From Fidelibacterota bacterium (lineage in GTDB: Bacteria; Fidelibacterota; UBA8477; JABMPR01): a DNA stretch of 64,000 nt. This document shows positions 52,755 through 63,253 of this stretch, one piece after another. Below the pieces are notes generated by a model. It did not search any database, was not told where the DNA came from, and saw only the letters and a list, made by a program, of their open reading frames with translations. Within the stretch, counting starts at the first letter, position 1. Every line of letters begins with the position of its first letter. Location of the stretch: assembly GCA_013203185.1 (NCBI GenBank), contig JABMOS010000113.1, forward strand, positions 26,950-90,949. Direction: 5' to 3'. A program made the translations under genes and the position numbers.

Positions 52755-54056
52755 ATGGAGCAATTGACTGCCAGGAAGATTTTCAAGTTTTGGTTACCCC
52801 TAGCCGGAACCTGGCTTATGATGTCCCTTGAGGGACCTTTTATTGCAGCTATAATCGCCCGTCTAGTCGACCCAAAATTCAACCTGGCTGCCTATGGAGT
52901 GGCCTTCTCATTTGCCCTCATCGTGGAGGCGCCGGTTATCATGATGATGACAGCCTCGACATCTTTGGTTAAGGACTATAGCTCTCTACGTAAACTCAGG
53001 CAATACACCTGGATTTTGAATGGTATTATTACCCTTGTTATGCTCGTTCTTATCATACCGAAGGTATTCTTTTTTATCACCGTGGACTTAATTGGACTTC
53101 CTGAGAATGTGGCTCATCTGACCCATGTGGGAACCATCATCTTATTGCCGTGGCCTGGCGCTATTGGCTTTCGACGATTCTATCAAGGCGTATTGATTAG
53201 CAACCATGCGACACGCCGGGTGGCTTATGGAACTGTTATTCGTCTCATGTCCATGGGGTCAACTGCGCTTAGCTTGTTTATGTTTACAGAGCTCCCTGGC
53301 GTTTACATCGGTACAGCAGCACTTTCTGCTGGCGTAACCATGGAAGCTATGAGTACCAGATTTATGGTCAGATCCATTTTAAAAAGGTTCAAATCAGCAC
53401 CGGATCAACATATTGAACAGGTAGGCATTGCATTGCCACTAACCTTCCAGTATATCAATAAATTCTATTACCCACTTGCCCTCACATCCATGTTGACACT
53501 TGGCGTGCATCCATTGATTACCTTTTTTATTGGAAAGAGTCACATGCCTCTTGAGTCCCTGGCGGTTCTACCTGTGGTGAGCTCCTTTGTTTTTTTATTC
53601 AGGGGAGTTGGACTTTCATTTCAGGAAGCTGCCATCACCATGTTGGGCTCAAGTAAAGAAAATGACCAGGTGATTTATAAATTTGCCACGGTACTAGGGC
53701 TAGTACTAGCTTCCATGCTTATAATTACAGCAATCACACCACTGTCAAGGTTGTGGTTTTCAAACGTGAGTGGGCTAAGTGCCGAGCTCACTGGATTGGC
53801 ACTGACCCCCCTCTTGATTATGGGTCTGTTCCCTGCTTCCACGGTGTTGATATCCATGCAACGAGCAATCCTGGTAAAAGCTGGAAAAACTGGGCCTATT
53901 ACCCATGCAACTGTCATTGAAGTCTTAACAATAATAACAGTACTCTATGTAAGTATTATTCGTTTCTCAGCCATTGGTGTGACTGCAGCTGCTGCGGCAT
54001 TTTTGTCAGGAAGGCTGGCTGCTAACACATATTTTTACTTCAAAACAAGACCATAA
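52755..54056 (+). CDS. Multi-helix MOP/MATE-like membrane transporter
   Basis: 433 residues, about twelve membrane helices with two-fold pattern (LPLAGTWLMMSLEGPFIAAI; again LPLTFQYINKFYYPLALTSM). This and the short loops fit the MOP flippase superfamily (MATE or the ANK-like branch). No residue set points to a substrate. The family is inferred from layout, not from a decisive motif. Confidence 0.65.
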   Translation: MEQLTARKIFKFWLPLAGTWLMMSLEGPFIAAIIARLVDPKFNLAAYGVAFSFALIVEAPVIMMMTASTSLVKDYSSLRKLRQYTWILNGIITLVMLVLIIPKVFFFITVDLIGLPENVAHLTHVGTIILLPWPGAIGFRRFYQGVLISNHATRRVAYGTVIRLMSMGSTALSLFMFTELPGVYIGTAALSAGVTMEAMSTRFMVRSILKRFKSAPDQHIEQVGIALPLTFQYINKFYYPLALTSMLTLGVHPLITFFIGKSHMPLESLAVLPVVSSFVFLFRGVGLSFQEAAITMLGSSKENDQVIYKFATVLGLVLASMLIITAITPLSRLWFSNVSGLSAELTGLALTPLLIMGLFPASTVLISMQRAILVKAGKTGPITHATVIEVLTIITVLYVSIIRFSAIGVTAAAAAFLSGRLAANTYFYFKTRP

Positions 54057-54181
54057 ATTTAAACAGAAATGTTATCATAGTTTGGGAATTCTGCCCATAT
54101 AAGACCTTGATACGAGTGCATTTGGCACGTATTTTCACCAAGTAAACACCTGAAATTGGGGAAGCCTTTAGAAGGGGACAC

Positions 54182-56107
54182 ATGCTGACAATAAGATTGT
54201 GGCCATTTACTAAATCTGGGATTGTTACGATTCTCCTGGCAGCATTGTTCCTTGGTTGTTCGGGTAATGCTGGTAAAAACCCCGTTGTCGAAGATGGAAT
54301 TATTGATCTAAGGGACCATCCTTTTAGTGGTCACCTTAATCTTGACGGGGAATGGAGATTTGTCTGGCGAGACACTAACTTGACAGCCATTACATCTTCA
54401 GATGACCATATTAACGTTGAGGTTCCAGGTTCATGGAAGGGCCATCGCTTCAACGATGTAAAGCTCCCTGGACATGGTGCTGGAAGTTATTTTCTCACAA
54501 TACTCATACCTGAACAATCTGAATCATATGCCATTAAATTCAGCACGGCTGGCACAGCTTACAATCTGTTTGTGAACGAAGATCTTGTTGGAAGTGTCGG
54601 TATCTATTCTGTTGATCCCACCATGTCCCAGCCCCTGTATGAACCAAAAATTTACAACCTGGGAAGCCGATCCAATCAATTGACGCTTAGAATTGATGTA
54701 TCAAATTATGATCATCGATTGGGTGGGCTTTGGGAATCTATCACCTTTGGAACCACCAAGGAAATTTACGAATACCGTGAGAAACAAATCGCCCTGGCGC
54801 TGTTTATGTTTGGTACCATTTTCGTCATGGGCATTTATCACTTAGGTATTTTCTCACTGAGTACCCGGGGGACAGCTGCTCTCTACTTTGGCATTTTCTG
54901 TCTTATCATCGGTTTGAGAACCCTGACCACAGGTGAGATATTTATCCATCAAATCTGGCCTTCAATTTCATGGGAAATGCTGGTGAAGATTGAATATCTT
55001 ACCTTTTTTACAGGCATTCCCATATTCTATCTTTTTGTTCGACTGCAATTTCCCGATGAGCTAAGTGAGCGCGTTGGACAAATCGTGGTAGGAACATCCC
55101 TTATCTTCGTTCTGTTGGTACTTTTTACTCGAGTTGATACCTTCTCGTTCTCCCTCAGATATTTCCAGCCTTTTAGCCTTTTGGTCATGGTATATGTCAC
55201 ATATGGCCTCGTCCTGGCATTTATCCGTGGGGAAGAAGGGTCTACCATGGTTCTGGTGGGATTTCTTTCCATTGTCATCACATTTATGAATGATATGCTT
55301 TATGTCGCCAATGTATTGCATACTGGGCATCTTATTTCCATAGGACTCTTGATTTTCATATTGACCCAGGCCTTTTTGATATCCATTCGCTTCTCAAAAG
55401 CATATGCCACTATTGACCTCCAACGCACAAAATTGGAACGAACAAATACAGCTTACCAGGCTGAAATCGAAAGTCGTAAATCAGCTGAACAGGAAGTGCT
55501 AAAGCACAAAGATAATCTTGAAGAATTGGTTGAGAACCGGACTGCTGAATTACAGATAGCTAACAAACGTTTAGAAGAATTATCAAGAGTTGATGGTCTA
55601 ACGGGAATCGCTAACCGTCGTCGACTAGATGAAGAATTGGATCGTGAATGGAAACGTATGCTACGCGAAAAACGTCCCCTGAGCGTGGTTCTCTCGGACA
55701 TAGACCACTTTAAGCTCTATAACGACACCTACGGTCATCAAGGTGGTGATGAGTGCCTTATCCAAGTGGCGAAGGCTATTAAAGAATCAGTTAACCGTCC
55801 TGGTGATTTAACAGCTCGATATGGTGGTGAAGAATTTTGTCTGGTTTTGCCTGAAACCAGCGGTTTGGGAGCCATGCAAATTGCAGAACTGGTCAGGAAG
55901 CATGTGTTTGAGCTGAATATGGAGCATAAATCCTCACCAGTAGCTGGGGTGGTAACACTTAGCTTGGGTGTGGCTACACTCATCCCGGATATTGGAAGCC
56001 ATCCATCCGTTTTACTGGAAGCTGCCGATAGAGCACTTTATCAGGCCAAAGGCAATGGGAGAAATAGGGTCGAGCAAAACCTGAGTGAAGAAGTGGACCC
56101 GAACTAG
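54182..56107 (+). CDS. 7TMR-DISM diguanylate cyclase (lipoprotein-type start)
   Basis: 641 residues. Lipobox LFLGC near residue 27, a periplasmic jelly-roll domain (about 40-195; GEWRFVW, VPGSWKGH) of the 7TMR-DISMED2 type, seven membrane helices (about 205-405), a coiled coil (about 410-465), and a GGDEF domain with an intact active site (YGGEEF). RPGD stands five residues before it, the RxxD inhibitory site. It makes cyclic di-GMP in response to an outside ligand, probably a carbohydrate. AAGGGG before the ATG. Confidence 0.95.
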   Translation: MLTIRLWPFTKSGIVTILLAALFLGCSGNAGKNPVVEDGIIDLRDHPFSGHLNLDGEWRFVWRDTNLTAITSSDDHINVEVPGSWKGHRFNDVKLPGHGAGSYFLTILIPEQSESYAIKFSTAGTAYNLFVNEDLVGSVGIYSVDPTMSQPLYEPKIYNLGSRSNQLTLRIDVSNYDHRLGGLWESITFGTTKEIYEYREKQIALALFMFGTIFVMGIYHLGIFSLSTRGTAALYFGIFCLIIGLRTLTTGEIFIHQIWPSISWEMLVKIEYLTFFTGIPIFYLFVRLQFPDELSERVGQIVVGTSLIFVLLVLFTRVDTFSFSLRYFQPFSLLVMVYVTYGLVLAFIRGEEGSTMVLVGFLSIVITFMNDMLYVANVLHTGHLISIGLLIFILTQAFLISIRFSKAYATIDLQRTKLERTNTAYQAEIESRKSAEQEVLKHKDNLEELVENRTAELQIANKRLEELSRVDGLTGIANRRRLDEELDREWKRMLREKRPLSVVLSDIDHFKLYNDTYGHQGGDECLIQVAKAIKESVNRPGDLTARYGGEEFCLVLPETSGLGAMQIAELVRKHVFELNMEHKSSPVAGVVTLSLGVATLIPDIGSHPSVLLEAADRALYQAKGNGRNRVEQNLSEEVDPN

Positions 56108-56136
56108 AAGAATTTATCACGCTTTACGACTACTCT

Positions 56137-57612
56137 CTACTCGAGAATTTTCCACTCAAAATTCCATTTCCATTTATCAAAGTACAGATTGCCACCGGAC
56201 CATTCCACTTCACCCCGTTGACTATCCACAGTTTCTGAACGAAAATGCTGTTTTGGGGGATCAAAGGGCTGGCTGATATCATCATTAAAGATGATGCGAT
56301 AGCTATCCATACCACTGAGATAGAACCAATGTAGTTGAGGGTCATCACTGTTGCGTAAGCCGTAAGTCACATCCATGGGAACCCACCCATAGGGCTCAAA
56401 ATATATCATTCCCCAGTCGTGCATACTGTCATCAGGTGGCTGCAATTCCCAACCAGATTGCCAACGGGCTGGAATGCCGCTAATTCGACAAAGTGTGATG
56501 AAAAATAGGGTCTGAATCCCACAATCTCCGTGGTGGTTCTGGAGGGCGTACTCAGGAATACAAGAAATGCTGGAATATTCTCTTGCCGATGCCCAGGGTG
56601 TGTTGTTGTCTACCCAGGCGAATAGAAGTTGGGCCTTGAGATATGGGTTTTGTTCTTCCCCTACTATCTCCTGTGCCAGTGCTTTCAGATCTTCTGTGAA
56701 CACAATATGGGGAGTTTCTTCACGTAGATATTTACTGAAACTACCCTGGTCTTTAAGCGGGGTGACCACATCGGGGTCAATGGCCTGGAAAACACCATGA
56801 GAGGTAAACTCATATTCCACAGAAAACTTTGTGGTCTCACCTGCAACAGCCAACTTTTCCATATATATGGTACGTTGAAGGGCGTCTGGAGCTGCTAATT
56901 GATGATCCCCTGGGACAGTCTGTATCGAAGTAATTTTCTCCTGGCGACCCTCAATGTGACGGGGGTAGGGTATCCAACATTTCACCATCTCTCCATCGGG
57001 GACTTCATCTGCCAAAACCTCAACACTCTGCTTGATATGTAGTCGTCTGGGCTCAACAAATAATTTTTGCGTTGTAGTTGCTGCGCTGATGACCCTGGCA
57101 TTGTGATCGTCCAAATCCAGTTTTGCACCTGAACCAGATGTCATCTCATCGCCAGGATGGTGTTCCATCCAGACCAAATTCATTTTGGGATCAATGCGGA
57201 ACAGGTTGCGGGCAGCTCTGGCGAAATATAGTTTTTGCCCATCAATGACCATAAATTCCAGTGATTTTGCTGCTTCCCATTGCTCAATATCAGAGGGAGT
57301 GACTTTTGGATAATATTTTTTGATATATGCGAACACTTCAACAGGGGTTGCTGTAAAATCAGCCCGGATGCGCTTCAGCCGTTCTCTTTCAAAGAAATAT
57401 GCCTGTTGATCTTCTTTTGAGAGCCCTCCGGTTTCAAGATATTGGTCAATCAATTGAGTGGCTCTGTCAAACTCACCATTTTTTATTGCATTGTCTATTT
57501 GCTCTGAATAATTCATTGAATCCTCAATTACGTTTTCCATGTGGCATTGGCTTAATATGCCTATTGAGATTGCTGCGAACCCCAATATCATCATTCTTTT
57601 CGGATTATACAT
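56137..57612 (-). CDS. Transglutaminase-like lipoprotein
   Basis: 491 residues. Lipobox-like ILSQC at about 23. Middle domain of beta type, then a transglutaminase-like fold with Cys in HHGDCGIQT, His in MHDWGMIYFEPYG and Asp in VPMDVTYG, completing a Cys-His-Asp triad. Acts outside the inner membrane, probably as peptidase or protein-modifying enzyme. Convergent with the diguanylate cyclase gene (29 bases). Confidence 0.88.
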   Translation of the reverse strand: MYNPKRMMILGFAAISIGILSQCHMENVIEDSMNYSEQIDNAIKNGEFDRATQLIDQYLETGGLSKEDQQAYFFERERLKRIRADFTATPVEVFAYIKKYYPKVTPSDIEQWEAAKSLEFMVIDGQKLYFARAARNLFRIDPKMNLVWMEHHPGDEMTSGSGAKLDLDDHNARVISAATTTQKLFVEPRRLHIKQSVEVLADEVPDGEMVKCWIPYPRHIEGRQEKITSIQTVPGDHQLAAPDALQRTIYMEKLAVAGETTKFSVEYEFTSHGVFQAIDPDVVTPLKDQGSFSKYLREETPHIVFTEDLKALAQEIVGEEQNPYLKAQLLFAWVDNNTPWASAREYSSISCIPEYALQNHHGDCGIQTLFFITLCRISGIPARWQSGWELQPPDDSMHDWGMIYFEPYGWVPMDVTYGLRNSDDPQLHWFYLSGMDSYRIIFNDDISQPFDPPKQHFRSETVDSQRGEVEWSGGNLYFDKWKWNFEWKILE

Positions 57613-57672
57613 TACATGCCCCTGGTCTTAATACCTTAAGTTATATCATCGATAATCAGGTACAGACACCAC

Positions 57673-58404
57673 CTACGAATCGATTAGTTCCCCAGCTTCA
57701 AAGGGCTCCAACCCTTTGTTAATTGCCTGATAAGTTGCTTCCATTATATCTTCCAGTTCCATGGTGGCAATTGCGTCAGCCCCAATGAGTTTTCCAAACC
57801 GAACCGTGATGGGACCAGGGTTTAAGTGAAAGGAATCCTTATTCTTCATTTTAAAGACACCTGAAAAAGATAGCGGGACAATATGAGCTCCGCTGTCTTT
57901 GGCGAAACGAAAAACAAGCCGTTTAAAGGGTGTAAGTTGGCCATTGGGAGATCTTCTGCCTTCTGGCAGAACAACGATCTGAAAGCCCTTCTCAAGGGCT
58001 TCCTTTGCCTTCTTGAAGCTACCTAAAGAGCTGCGAATATTGTCTCGCTTAATGGGGATATTCCCCATCCGTTTAACCATTGATCCATACATGAAGTAGT
58101 TTGTATGGTTCTCCGCCAGGAGACCCACATAGCATTGTGGTACCACTGCCTTTAAGAGAGGGAGATCGATGAGACTGCCGTGATTGGCCATAAAAATCAG
58201 AGGTTCCCCCAGGGGTAGAGGTTCGGCATATTCAATCTGGGGTGCACAATTTAGAAGCTTAAAAAGGGTCAGAGTGCGTCGTCTTATCCACGAATCATAG
58301 GTTTTAGGCATTTGAAAATAGGATCGAACATACAAAATGAGCAGGATAGGTGTATAATATCCCCATCCAACCATCCAATAATAGAGGGAGCGAAGGGTTC
58401 TCAT
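57673..58404 (-). CDS. plsC: 1-acyl-glycerol-3-phosphate acyltransferase family (PlsC)
   Basis: 243 residues. Acyltransferase boxes NHGSLIDLP (NHx4D type), GNIPIKRD and VVLPEGRRSPNG. An N-terminal helix (SLYYWMVGWGYYTPILLILY) anchors it. Start ATG 58404 overlaps the lipid-kinase gene stop by 4 bases; the in-frame TTG at 58437 is less likely. It adds the second acyl chain to make phosphatidic acid; its neighbour makes or uses a related phospholipid. Confidence 0.92.
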   Translation of the reverse strand: MRTLRSLYYWMVGWGYYTPILLILYVRSYFQMPKTYDSWIRRRTLTLFKLLNCAPQIEYAEPLPLGEPLIFMANHGSLIDLPLLKAVVPQCYVGLLAENHTNYFMYGSMVKRMGNIPIKRDNIRSSLGSFKKAKEALEKGFQIVVLPEGRRSPNGQLTPFKRLVFRFAKDSGAHIVPLSFSGVFKMKNKDSFHLNPGPITVRFGKLIGADAIATMELEDIMEATYQAINKGLEPFEAGELIDS

Positions 58405-59291
58405 TTCCAGAACACCTCGACAGCTTGTTTCAGACAATCTATCTCCAGGGGAGTGGATCCCATGAGTTCACCATCCGGCGTCAATACTTTGGGAATATTG
58501 GTTTCAATGCGAATATGACTGGCCTGAAAGCATTCAACTTCTTCCATGTGGATGTGCTCACCCGTGATGATTTTTGGGAAACTCCTAATTAGACCTATTC
58601 TGTTTTTTGGGGAAAGGATGGTGATGTCCAGCAGACCATCATTGGTTATGGCAGCTGGAGCCATGAGGTAATTACCTGTATAGCGTGTATTTGAGATTTC
58701 CACAAACACGTTTTCTCTCTCGATTAGTTCACCATCAAGGGTCATTTTGACCTGGAAAGTTTGTAGCTTTAGAATATGATAGAGACTTGCCAGGGTATAA
58801 GAGACTGTCCCCAGTGCTTTCAATTTATTTGCCGTGGCCACAATGTCTGCAACTAACCCCAATCCAAGAATGTTCAAGTAGTACCATGTTTTACCCTCGC
58901 TGGTGAAATGACCTACATCAAATTTGCGTGTTTTTCCAGCCTTAATGGTATCCAGGGCAGGTTTCCAGTCATGGTCATGGAAGTCCATATCTTTAACAAA
59001 AGCGTTACTCGTACCGACAGGAATAATGCCAATTGGTATTCGCACGGCTGAGCTATTTTGGTAATAGCCATTGATCATTTCGAAGAGGGTTCCATCACCA
59101 CCGGCCGCTATGAGGCCACTATATTGGGAGAAATCAGCTGATTTGGTTAATTCAATTCCATCCCCGGGACCATTGGTGAAAAGAAGATCATACTCTACTT
59201 CAAGTTCATGTAGATAGGCTTCGATTTTGGGCAAAAGTTTTCCAGCTCGGCCATGGCCAGCCCATGGATTAAAAATAATGAGTGTTTTCAT
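58401..59291 (-). CDS. Diacylglycerol/lipid kinase family protein (YegS/DgkB type), copy 1
   Basis: 296 residues. IFNPWAGHGRAGKLLP at the start, GGDGTLFEMING (catalytic-domain GGDGT motif), IGIIPVGTSNAF and the closing TPDGELMGS segment of the family. Phosphorylates a lipid head group with ATP, probably diacylglycerol or a sphingoid or isoprenoid alcohol. Coupled to the PlsC-type gene. No clear ribosome site at the ATG. Confidence 0.93.
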   Translation of the reverse strand: MKTLIIFNPWAGHGRAGKLLPKIEAYLHELEVEYDLLFTNGPGDGIELTKSADFSQYSGLIAAGGDGTLFEMINGYYQNSSAVRIPIGIIPVGTSNAFVKDMDFHDHDWKPALDTIKAGKTRKFDVGHFTSEGKTWYYLNILGLGLVADIVATANKLKALGTVSYTLASLYHILKLQTFQVKMTLDGELIERENVFVEISNTRYTGNYLMAPAAITNDGLLDITILSPKNRIGLIRSFPKIITGEHIHMEEVECFQASHIRIETNIPKVLTPDGELMGSTPLEIDCLKQAVEVFWK

Positions 59292-59475
59292 TGGGTCCGT
59301 TCGTTCTTTATTTTACTTGATATTCAATTCAATATAGTTGAAAAAACGTTTCGTATTTGTAGATAATTCAATGAGATGATAAGATGCAGGACTTGTTTGT
59401 GAGGGGCTGTTCATTTAGTTTTCATGGCTCAATCAACTCTGATGAAGCAAGTTTGATTTAAACGAAGGAAATATA

Positions 59476-60906
59476 ATGGATCTACATCAAATACTTTCTG
59501 GTATTGACGTAAGAGCCGATTGGATCGGTCTGCGTTATGTAAAGGAAAACACAGGATTTCGACTGGTCAGGGATGGGAAACCAGAAGCCAATACAAGAGA
59601 ATCAAAACAAGGTGTTATGGTTGAAGTATTGGTCAATGGACAATTCGCATACTATGGAACCAGCCGCCTTGATAAAGCAGGGATACAGGCAGCCGCAGAG
59701 AGAGCGGTTCGCTTAGCCACTGCAGCCTCAAATTACAGCCTACACTCCTTTGGCGTGGATGCACGACCGGTTGCAAAGGGAAGTTACTCATCACCTTTTC
59801 AAACCGCCGCTGATGCATTTTCACCCGGCGAGTTGTCAGATTTACTTATTAAAGCCACTGCCGAATTGAAAGTCTCTGACAAGGTGGTTACCACAAATGC
59901 CATGGCCCGAACAGTGGAAACAGAATCTCATTTTGTTTCTTCCAATGGAAGCGATGTAGACCAGAAATATCTCATGGTCTCGGCAGATTATTCTGCCATT
60001 GCACATGATGGTGGTGTGACACAAAAACGCACCGATGGTGGCCTATTGGCCAAGAGTTACCAGGCTGGAATGGAAGTATTCAATGAAGCTGATGTGTTGG
60101 CTCGTTGTCGCAAGATCGGTGGCGAAGCAGTTGAGCTGCTTACTGCTGAAGAATGTCCTACAGGGACCATGGATCTCATTTTAGCACCGGACCAGATGAT
60201 GCTTCAGATTCACGAAAGCGTGGGTCATGCTCTGGAGATTGATCGAATTCTTGGTGATGAGCGCAATTACGCAGGTTGGAGTTTTGTTCGTCTGGAAGAT
60301 TTTGGCAAGCTGCAGTATGGCTCCCCCCTCATGAACATCACTTTTGATCCCTACGTGGAGAATCAATTCGCGTCCTATGCCTACGATGACGGTGGTCTAA
60401 AAGCAGAAAAGGAATTTCTTATTAAAGATGGCCTTCTCATTCGTGGTCTTGGTGGCATGGAGAGCCAAATACGTTCTGGCATTAATGGCGTTGCAAATTT
60501 CAGGGCCAGCTCCTGGAACCGCGCTCCCATTGATAGAATGGCCAACCTTAATCTGGAACCAGGCAATTCAACTGAAGATGAAATGATTGGATCAGTTGAA
60601 AAAGGTGTCTTTATGACCTCAAATCGCTCCTGGTCCATTGATGACTACAGAAACAAATTTCAGTTTGGTTGTGAATATGGTAAGCTCATTGAAAACGGAA
60701 AACTTACCAAAACGGTTAAGAATCCAAATTATAGAGCCATATCCAACCCCTTCTGGCGTAGCCTGAAGATGCTTGGGAATAGAGATACCTTTGAAATATA
60801 TGGTACGCCATTCTGTGGCAAGGGCGAACCCAATCAGATCATTCGTGTTGGCCACGCCAGCCCACTATGTCTGTTTGAAGGTGTGGAGATTTTTGGTGGG
60901 GCCTAA
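59476..60906 (+). CDS. tldD: TldD-type metalloprotease
   Basis: 476 residues. Zinc motif HESVGHALEID (HExxxH), further TldD features ILGDERNYAG and LEPGNS. Forms with TldE (next gene) a heterodimer that degrades unfolded peptides and trims modified peptides. AAGGAAA precedes the ATG. 56 bases before the partner gene. Confidence 0.95.
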   Translation: MDLHQILSGIDVRADWIGLRYVKENTGFRLVRDGKPEANTRESKQGVMVEVLVNGQFAYYGTSRLDKAGIQAAAERAVRLATAASNYSLHSFGVDARPVAKGSYSSPFQTAADAFSPGELSDLLIKATAELKVSDKVVTTNAMARTVETESHFVSSNGSDVDQKYLMVSADYSAIAHDGGVTQKRTDGGLLAKSYQAGMEVFNEADVLARCRKIGGEAVELLTAEECPTGTMDLILAPDQMMLQIHESVGHALEIDRILGDERNYAGWSFVRLEDFGKLQYGSPLMNITFDPYVENQFASYAYDDGGLKAEKEFLIKDGLLIRGLGGMESQIRSGINGVANFRASSWNRAPIDRMANLNLEPGNSTEDEMIGSVEKGVFMTSNRSWSIDDYRNKFQFGCEYGKLIENGKLTKTVKNPNYRAISNPFWRSLKMLGNRDTFEIYGTPFCGKGEPNQIIRVGHASPLCLFEGVEIFGGA

Positions 60907-60962
60907 GCGCTCGACTAGAAACCGCACTTTTCTGATAGCTGAAAACATTATTGAGGTACCCA

Positions 60963-62285
60963 ATGGAAAAATTATTTAAACAAATTAATCAGACAATTAT
61001 GGCTGAGCTCAAAGAAGGAGAGTGCCTGGGTCTGAGTTTCTCAGGAGAGAAGTCTAACTTCACTCGCATCAATGCTGCCAAAGTAAGACAGATTGGTAAC
61101 GTTGATGAGGCTGATCTCGGTTTTAATCTCATTCTAAATGGCAAAAGAACCACAGGCAGCATCTCACTCTCCGGTGATTTTGAAGAAGACCTGAACAGGG
61201 CACGTGGTGAATTAGGAAGATTACGAACAGAAGTTGTTCAACTTCCAGAAGATCCATACCTGGTTCTTCCTGAGAGCAAGGAAACCAGTTGGAGTGAAAA
61301 AGAGGGGAATCTTCCAGAAGCAGAAGCGATTCCTGGGGTTTTGTTACCTTCAATGGGTGATGTTGATTTAACCGGTATCTGGGCTTCCGGTCGAGTTTAT
61401 CAGGGCAGCGCTAATTCATCTGGTGGCTATCACTGGTTTGCTTCAGATTCCTTCTCCCTGGACTATTCACTTATTACTCCTTCTGAAAAAATGGTGAAGG
61501 CCACCTTTGCAGGCACAGAATGGGATCAGGCGGCCTACGAGGCCTTTCTAGCTGATTCTATTACCAAGTTAGAGCTCATGTCCCTGCCGCCTAAAAAGAT
61601 TGAACCTGGCGACTACAGGACTTTTATCGCAGCTGCAGGTGTCTCGGACATCCTCTCCATGTTCTCTTGGGGTGGTGTTTCTGAGGCTGCCATTCGTCAA
61701 AGTGAGAGTTGTTTGGGTAAAATGCGCAACGAAAATATCAAGCTGAGTTCTATGTTCTCGTTTTCAGAAGACTTCAGCTCTGGTTTTGCCCCACGTTTTA
61801 ATGGGAATGGAGAAGTGGCTCCAGAGAAGACTGCTTTGATCAACCAGGGTGAACTCACAGGAACGCTGATAAGTACCAGAACTGCCAAGGAATATGGTGT
61901 CGAATCAAATTTTGCATCAGAGGGTGAGAGCATGAGAGCTCCTGCAATGGCAGCCGGCTCGCTAAAGGAATCTGATATTCTGGAGGCCCTGGGAACCGGG
62001 GTCTATCTATCTAATCTCCACTATTTAAACTGGAGCGACATGATCGGTGGACGAATTACTGGTATGACCCGCTATGCATGTTTTTGGGTGGAAGATGGTA
62101 AAATTGTAGCTCCCATTGAGAATATGCGATTTGATGACAGTATTTACAGCTTTCTTGGTGAGAATCTTGAGGCAGTTACTGAGAAACTGCGTATCAATCC
62201 AGACGTGGGCACCTATGATGGTCGCGAGCTTAGTGCGATTATTTGTCCAGGGGTATTGCTAAAATCATTTTCATTAACCTTATAG
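60963..62285 (+). CDS. tldE: TldE/PmbA-type partner protein
   Basis: 440 residues, TldE/PmbA family without the HExxxH zinc site, as expected for the non-catalytic partner. Start ATG 60963 after GAGGTACCCA; the in-frame TTG at 60951 is earlier but inside the ribosome site. Forms the TldD-TldE complex. Confidence 0.92.
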   Translation: MEKLFKQINQTIMAELKEGECLGLSFSGEKSNFTRINAAKVRQIGNVDEADLGFNLILNGKRTTGSISLSGDFEEDLNRARGELGRLRTEVVQLPEDPYLVLPESKETSWSEKEGNLPEAEAIPGVLLPSMGDVDLTGIWASGRVYQGSANSSGGYHWFASDSFSLDYSLITPSEKMVKATFAGTEWDQAAYEAFLADSITKLELMSLPPKKIEPGDYRTFIAAAGVSDILSMFSWGGVSEAAIRQSESCLGKMRNENIKLSSMFSFSEDFSSGFAPRFNGNGEVAPEKTALINQGELTGTLISTRTAKEYGVESNFASEGESMRAPAMAAGSLKESDILEALGTGVYLSNLHYLNWSDMIGGRITGMTRYACFWVEDGKIVAPIENMRFDDSIYSFLGENLEAVTEKLRINPDVGTYDGRELSAIICPGVLLKSFSLTL

Positions 62286-62291
62286 GTGACT

Positions 62292-63215
62292 ATGCCCGCA
62301 TCTACATCCAAACATCGCTATTTATTGATTGTCAATCCTGAAGCAGGTAGCCGCTCCACCATGAAGGCGCTGCCCGATATCGAACGCCTCATGCGGGCGC
62401 GACAAGCAGAATTTGAGTTCCACTTTACCAAGGAACGTGATCATGCCACAGAGTTGGTAAAAGAAGTGGGTTCTGATTTTGATGTCATCGTTTCTGTGGG
62501 CGGAGATGGAACCATTAACGAAATCGTTAATGGAATGCCAGACCTCCATAAACCCATGGGGATTTTGCCCATAGGTACAGGCAATGATTTTGCCCGGAGC
62601 TGTTCCATAAAAATAGATGATCTGGAAGCTGCCGTGGATGTCCTGCTTGCCCACGATGTAAAGACCATTGATGTAGGAGAAGTAAATGGTCGGAGATTTA
62701 TCAATGTTATGGGACTGGGCTTTGAAGGTCGAGCAAATGACATTGGTAAGATGCTTCCCTTTTTACGCGGAATCCCTAAATACCTTATTGCCATTGGGGC
62801 AACATACTTGACTTACCGTCGGATGCCATTGGAGATCAAATTCGACGATGTGATCATTGATGAGAAGGTCTTTCTCCTGAGTATTGGAAATGGGTGGAAT
62901 GTCGGGGGTGGTTTAAGGCTAACTCCCAAGGCTGTATTGGATGATGGTGAATTTGATGTGGGCTATTTGAAGGACATCACCAGATTCAGGATCCTTCAGG
63001 TGTTCCCAAAACTCTATGATGGCACCATTGATACGGTCCCTGAAGTTGAGATGTTCAAGACCAAGGAATTGACCATTGAGAGTGATCGACCCATACCGGC
63101 CCACATTGATGGCGAATCTTTCGACCCTGTCCAGAAGGCGTTTAAGGTGAAAATAATTCCAAAAGCCATAGAGATTATTGGAAACTGGTCAGCAGATACT
63201 AGATTTGGATCATAA
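62292..63215 (+). CDS. Diacylglycerol/lipid kinase family protein, copy 2
   Basis: 307 residues. VNPEAGSRST at the start, VGGDGTINEIVNGM (GGDGT), ILPIGTGNDFA and AHIDGES near the end: all typical of DgkB/YegS. Distinct from copy 1 at 58401 (that one has PVGTSNAF instead of PIGTGNDF), so the two may use different lipids. Start ATG 62292 by ribosome-site spacing; a GTG at 62286 follows directly on the tldE stop. Confidence 0.93.
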   Translation: MPASTSKHRYLLIVNPEAGSRSTMKALPDIERLMRARQAEFEFHFTKERDHATELVKEVGSDFDVIVSVGGDGTINEIVNGMPDLHKPMGILPIGTGNDFARSCSIKIDDLEAAVDVLLAHDVKTIDVGEVNGRRFINVMGLGFEGRANDIGKMLPFLRGIPKYLIAIGATYLTYRRMPLEIKFDDVIIDEKVFLLSIGNGWNVGGGLRLTPKAVLDDGEFDVGYLKDITRFRILQVFPKLYDGTIDTVPEVEMFKTKELTIESDRPIPAHIDGESFDPVQKAFKVKIIPKAIEIIGNWSADTRFGS

Positions 63216-63253
63216 TTGTTTAACAGTAACTATCAAGTTCAGAGGTGAGGTAG

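Noticed and set aside
54123-54138. Sigma-54-like word TGGCAC-N5-TTCAC before the diguanylate cyclase
   Set aside because: The -12 box has neither base of the essential GC; likely chance.
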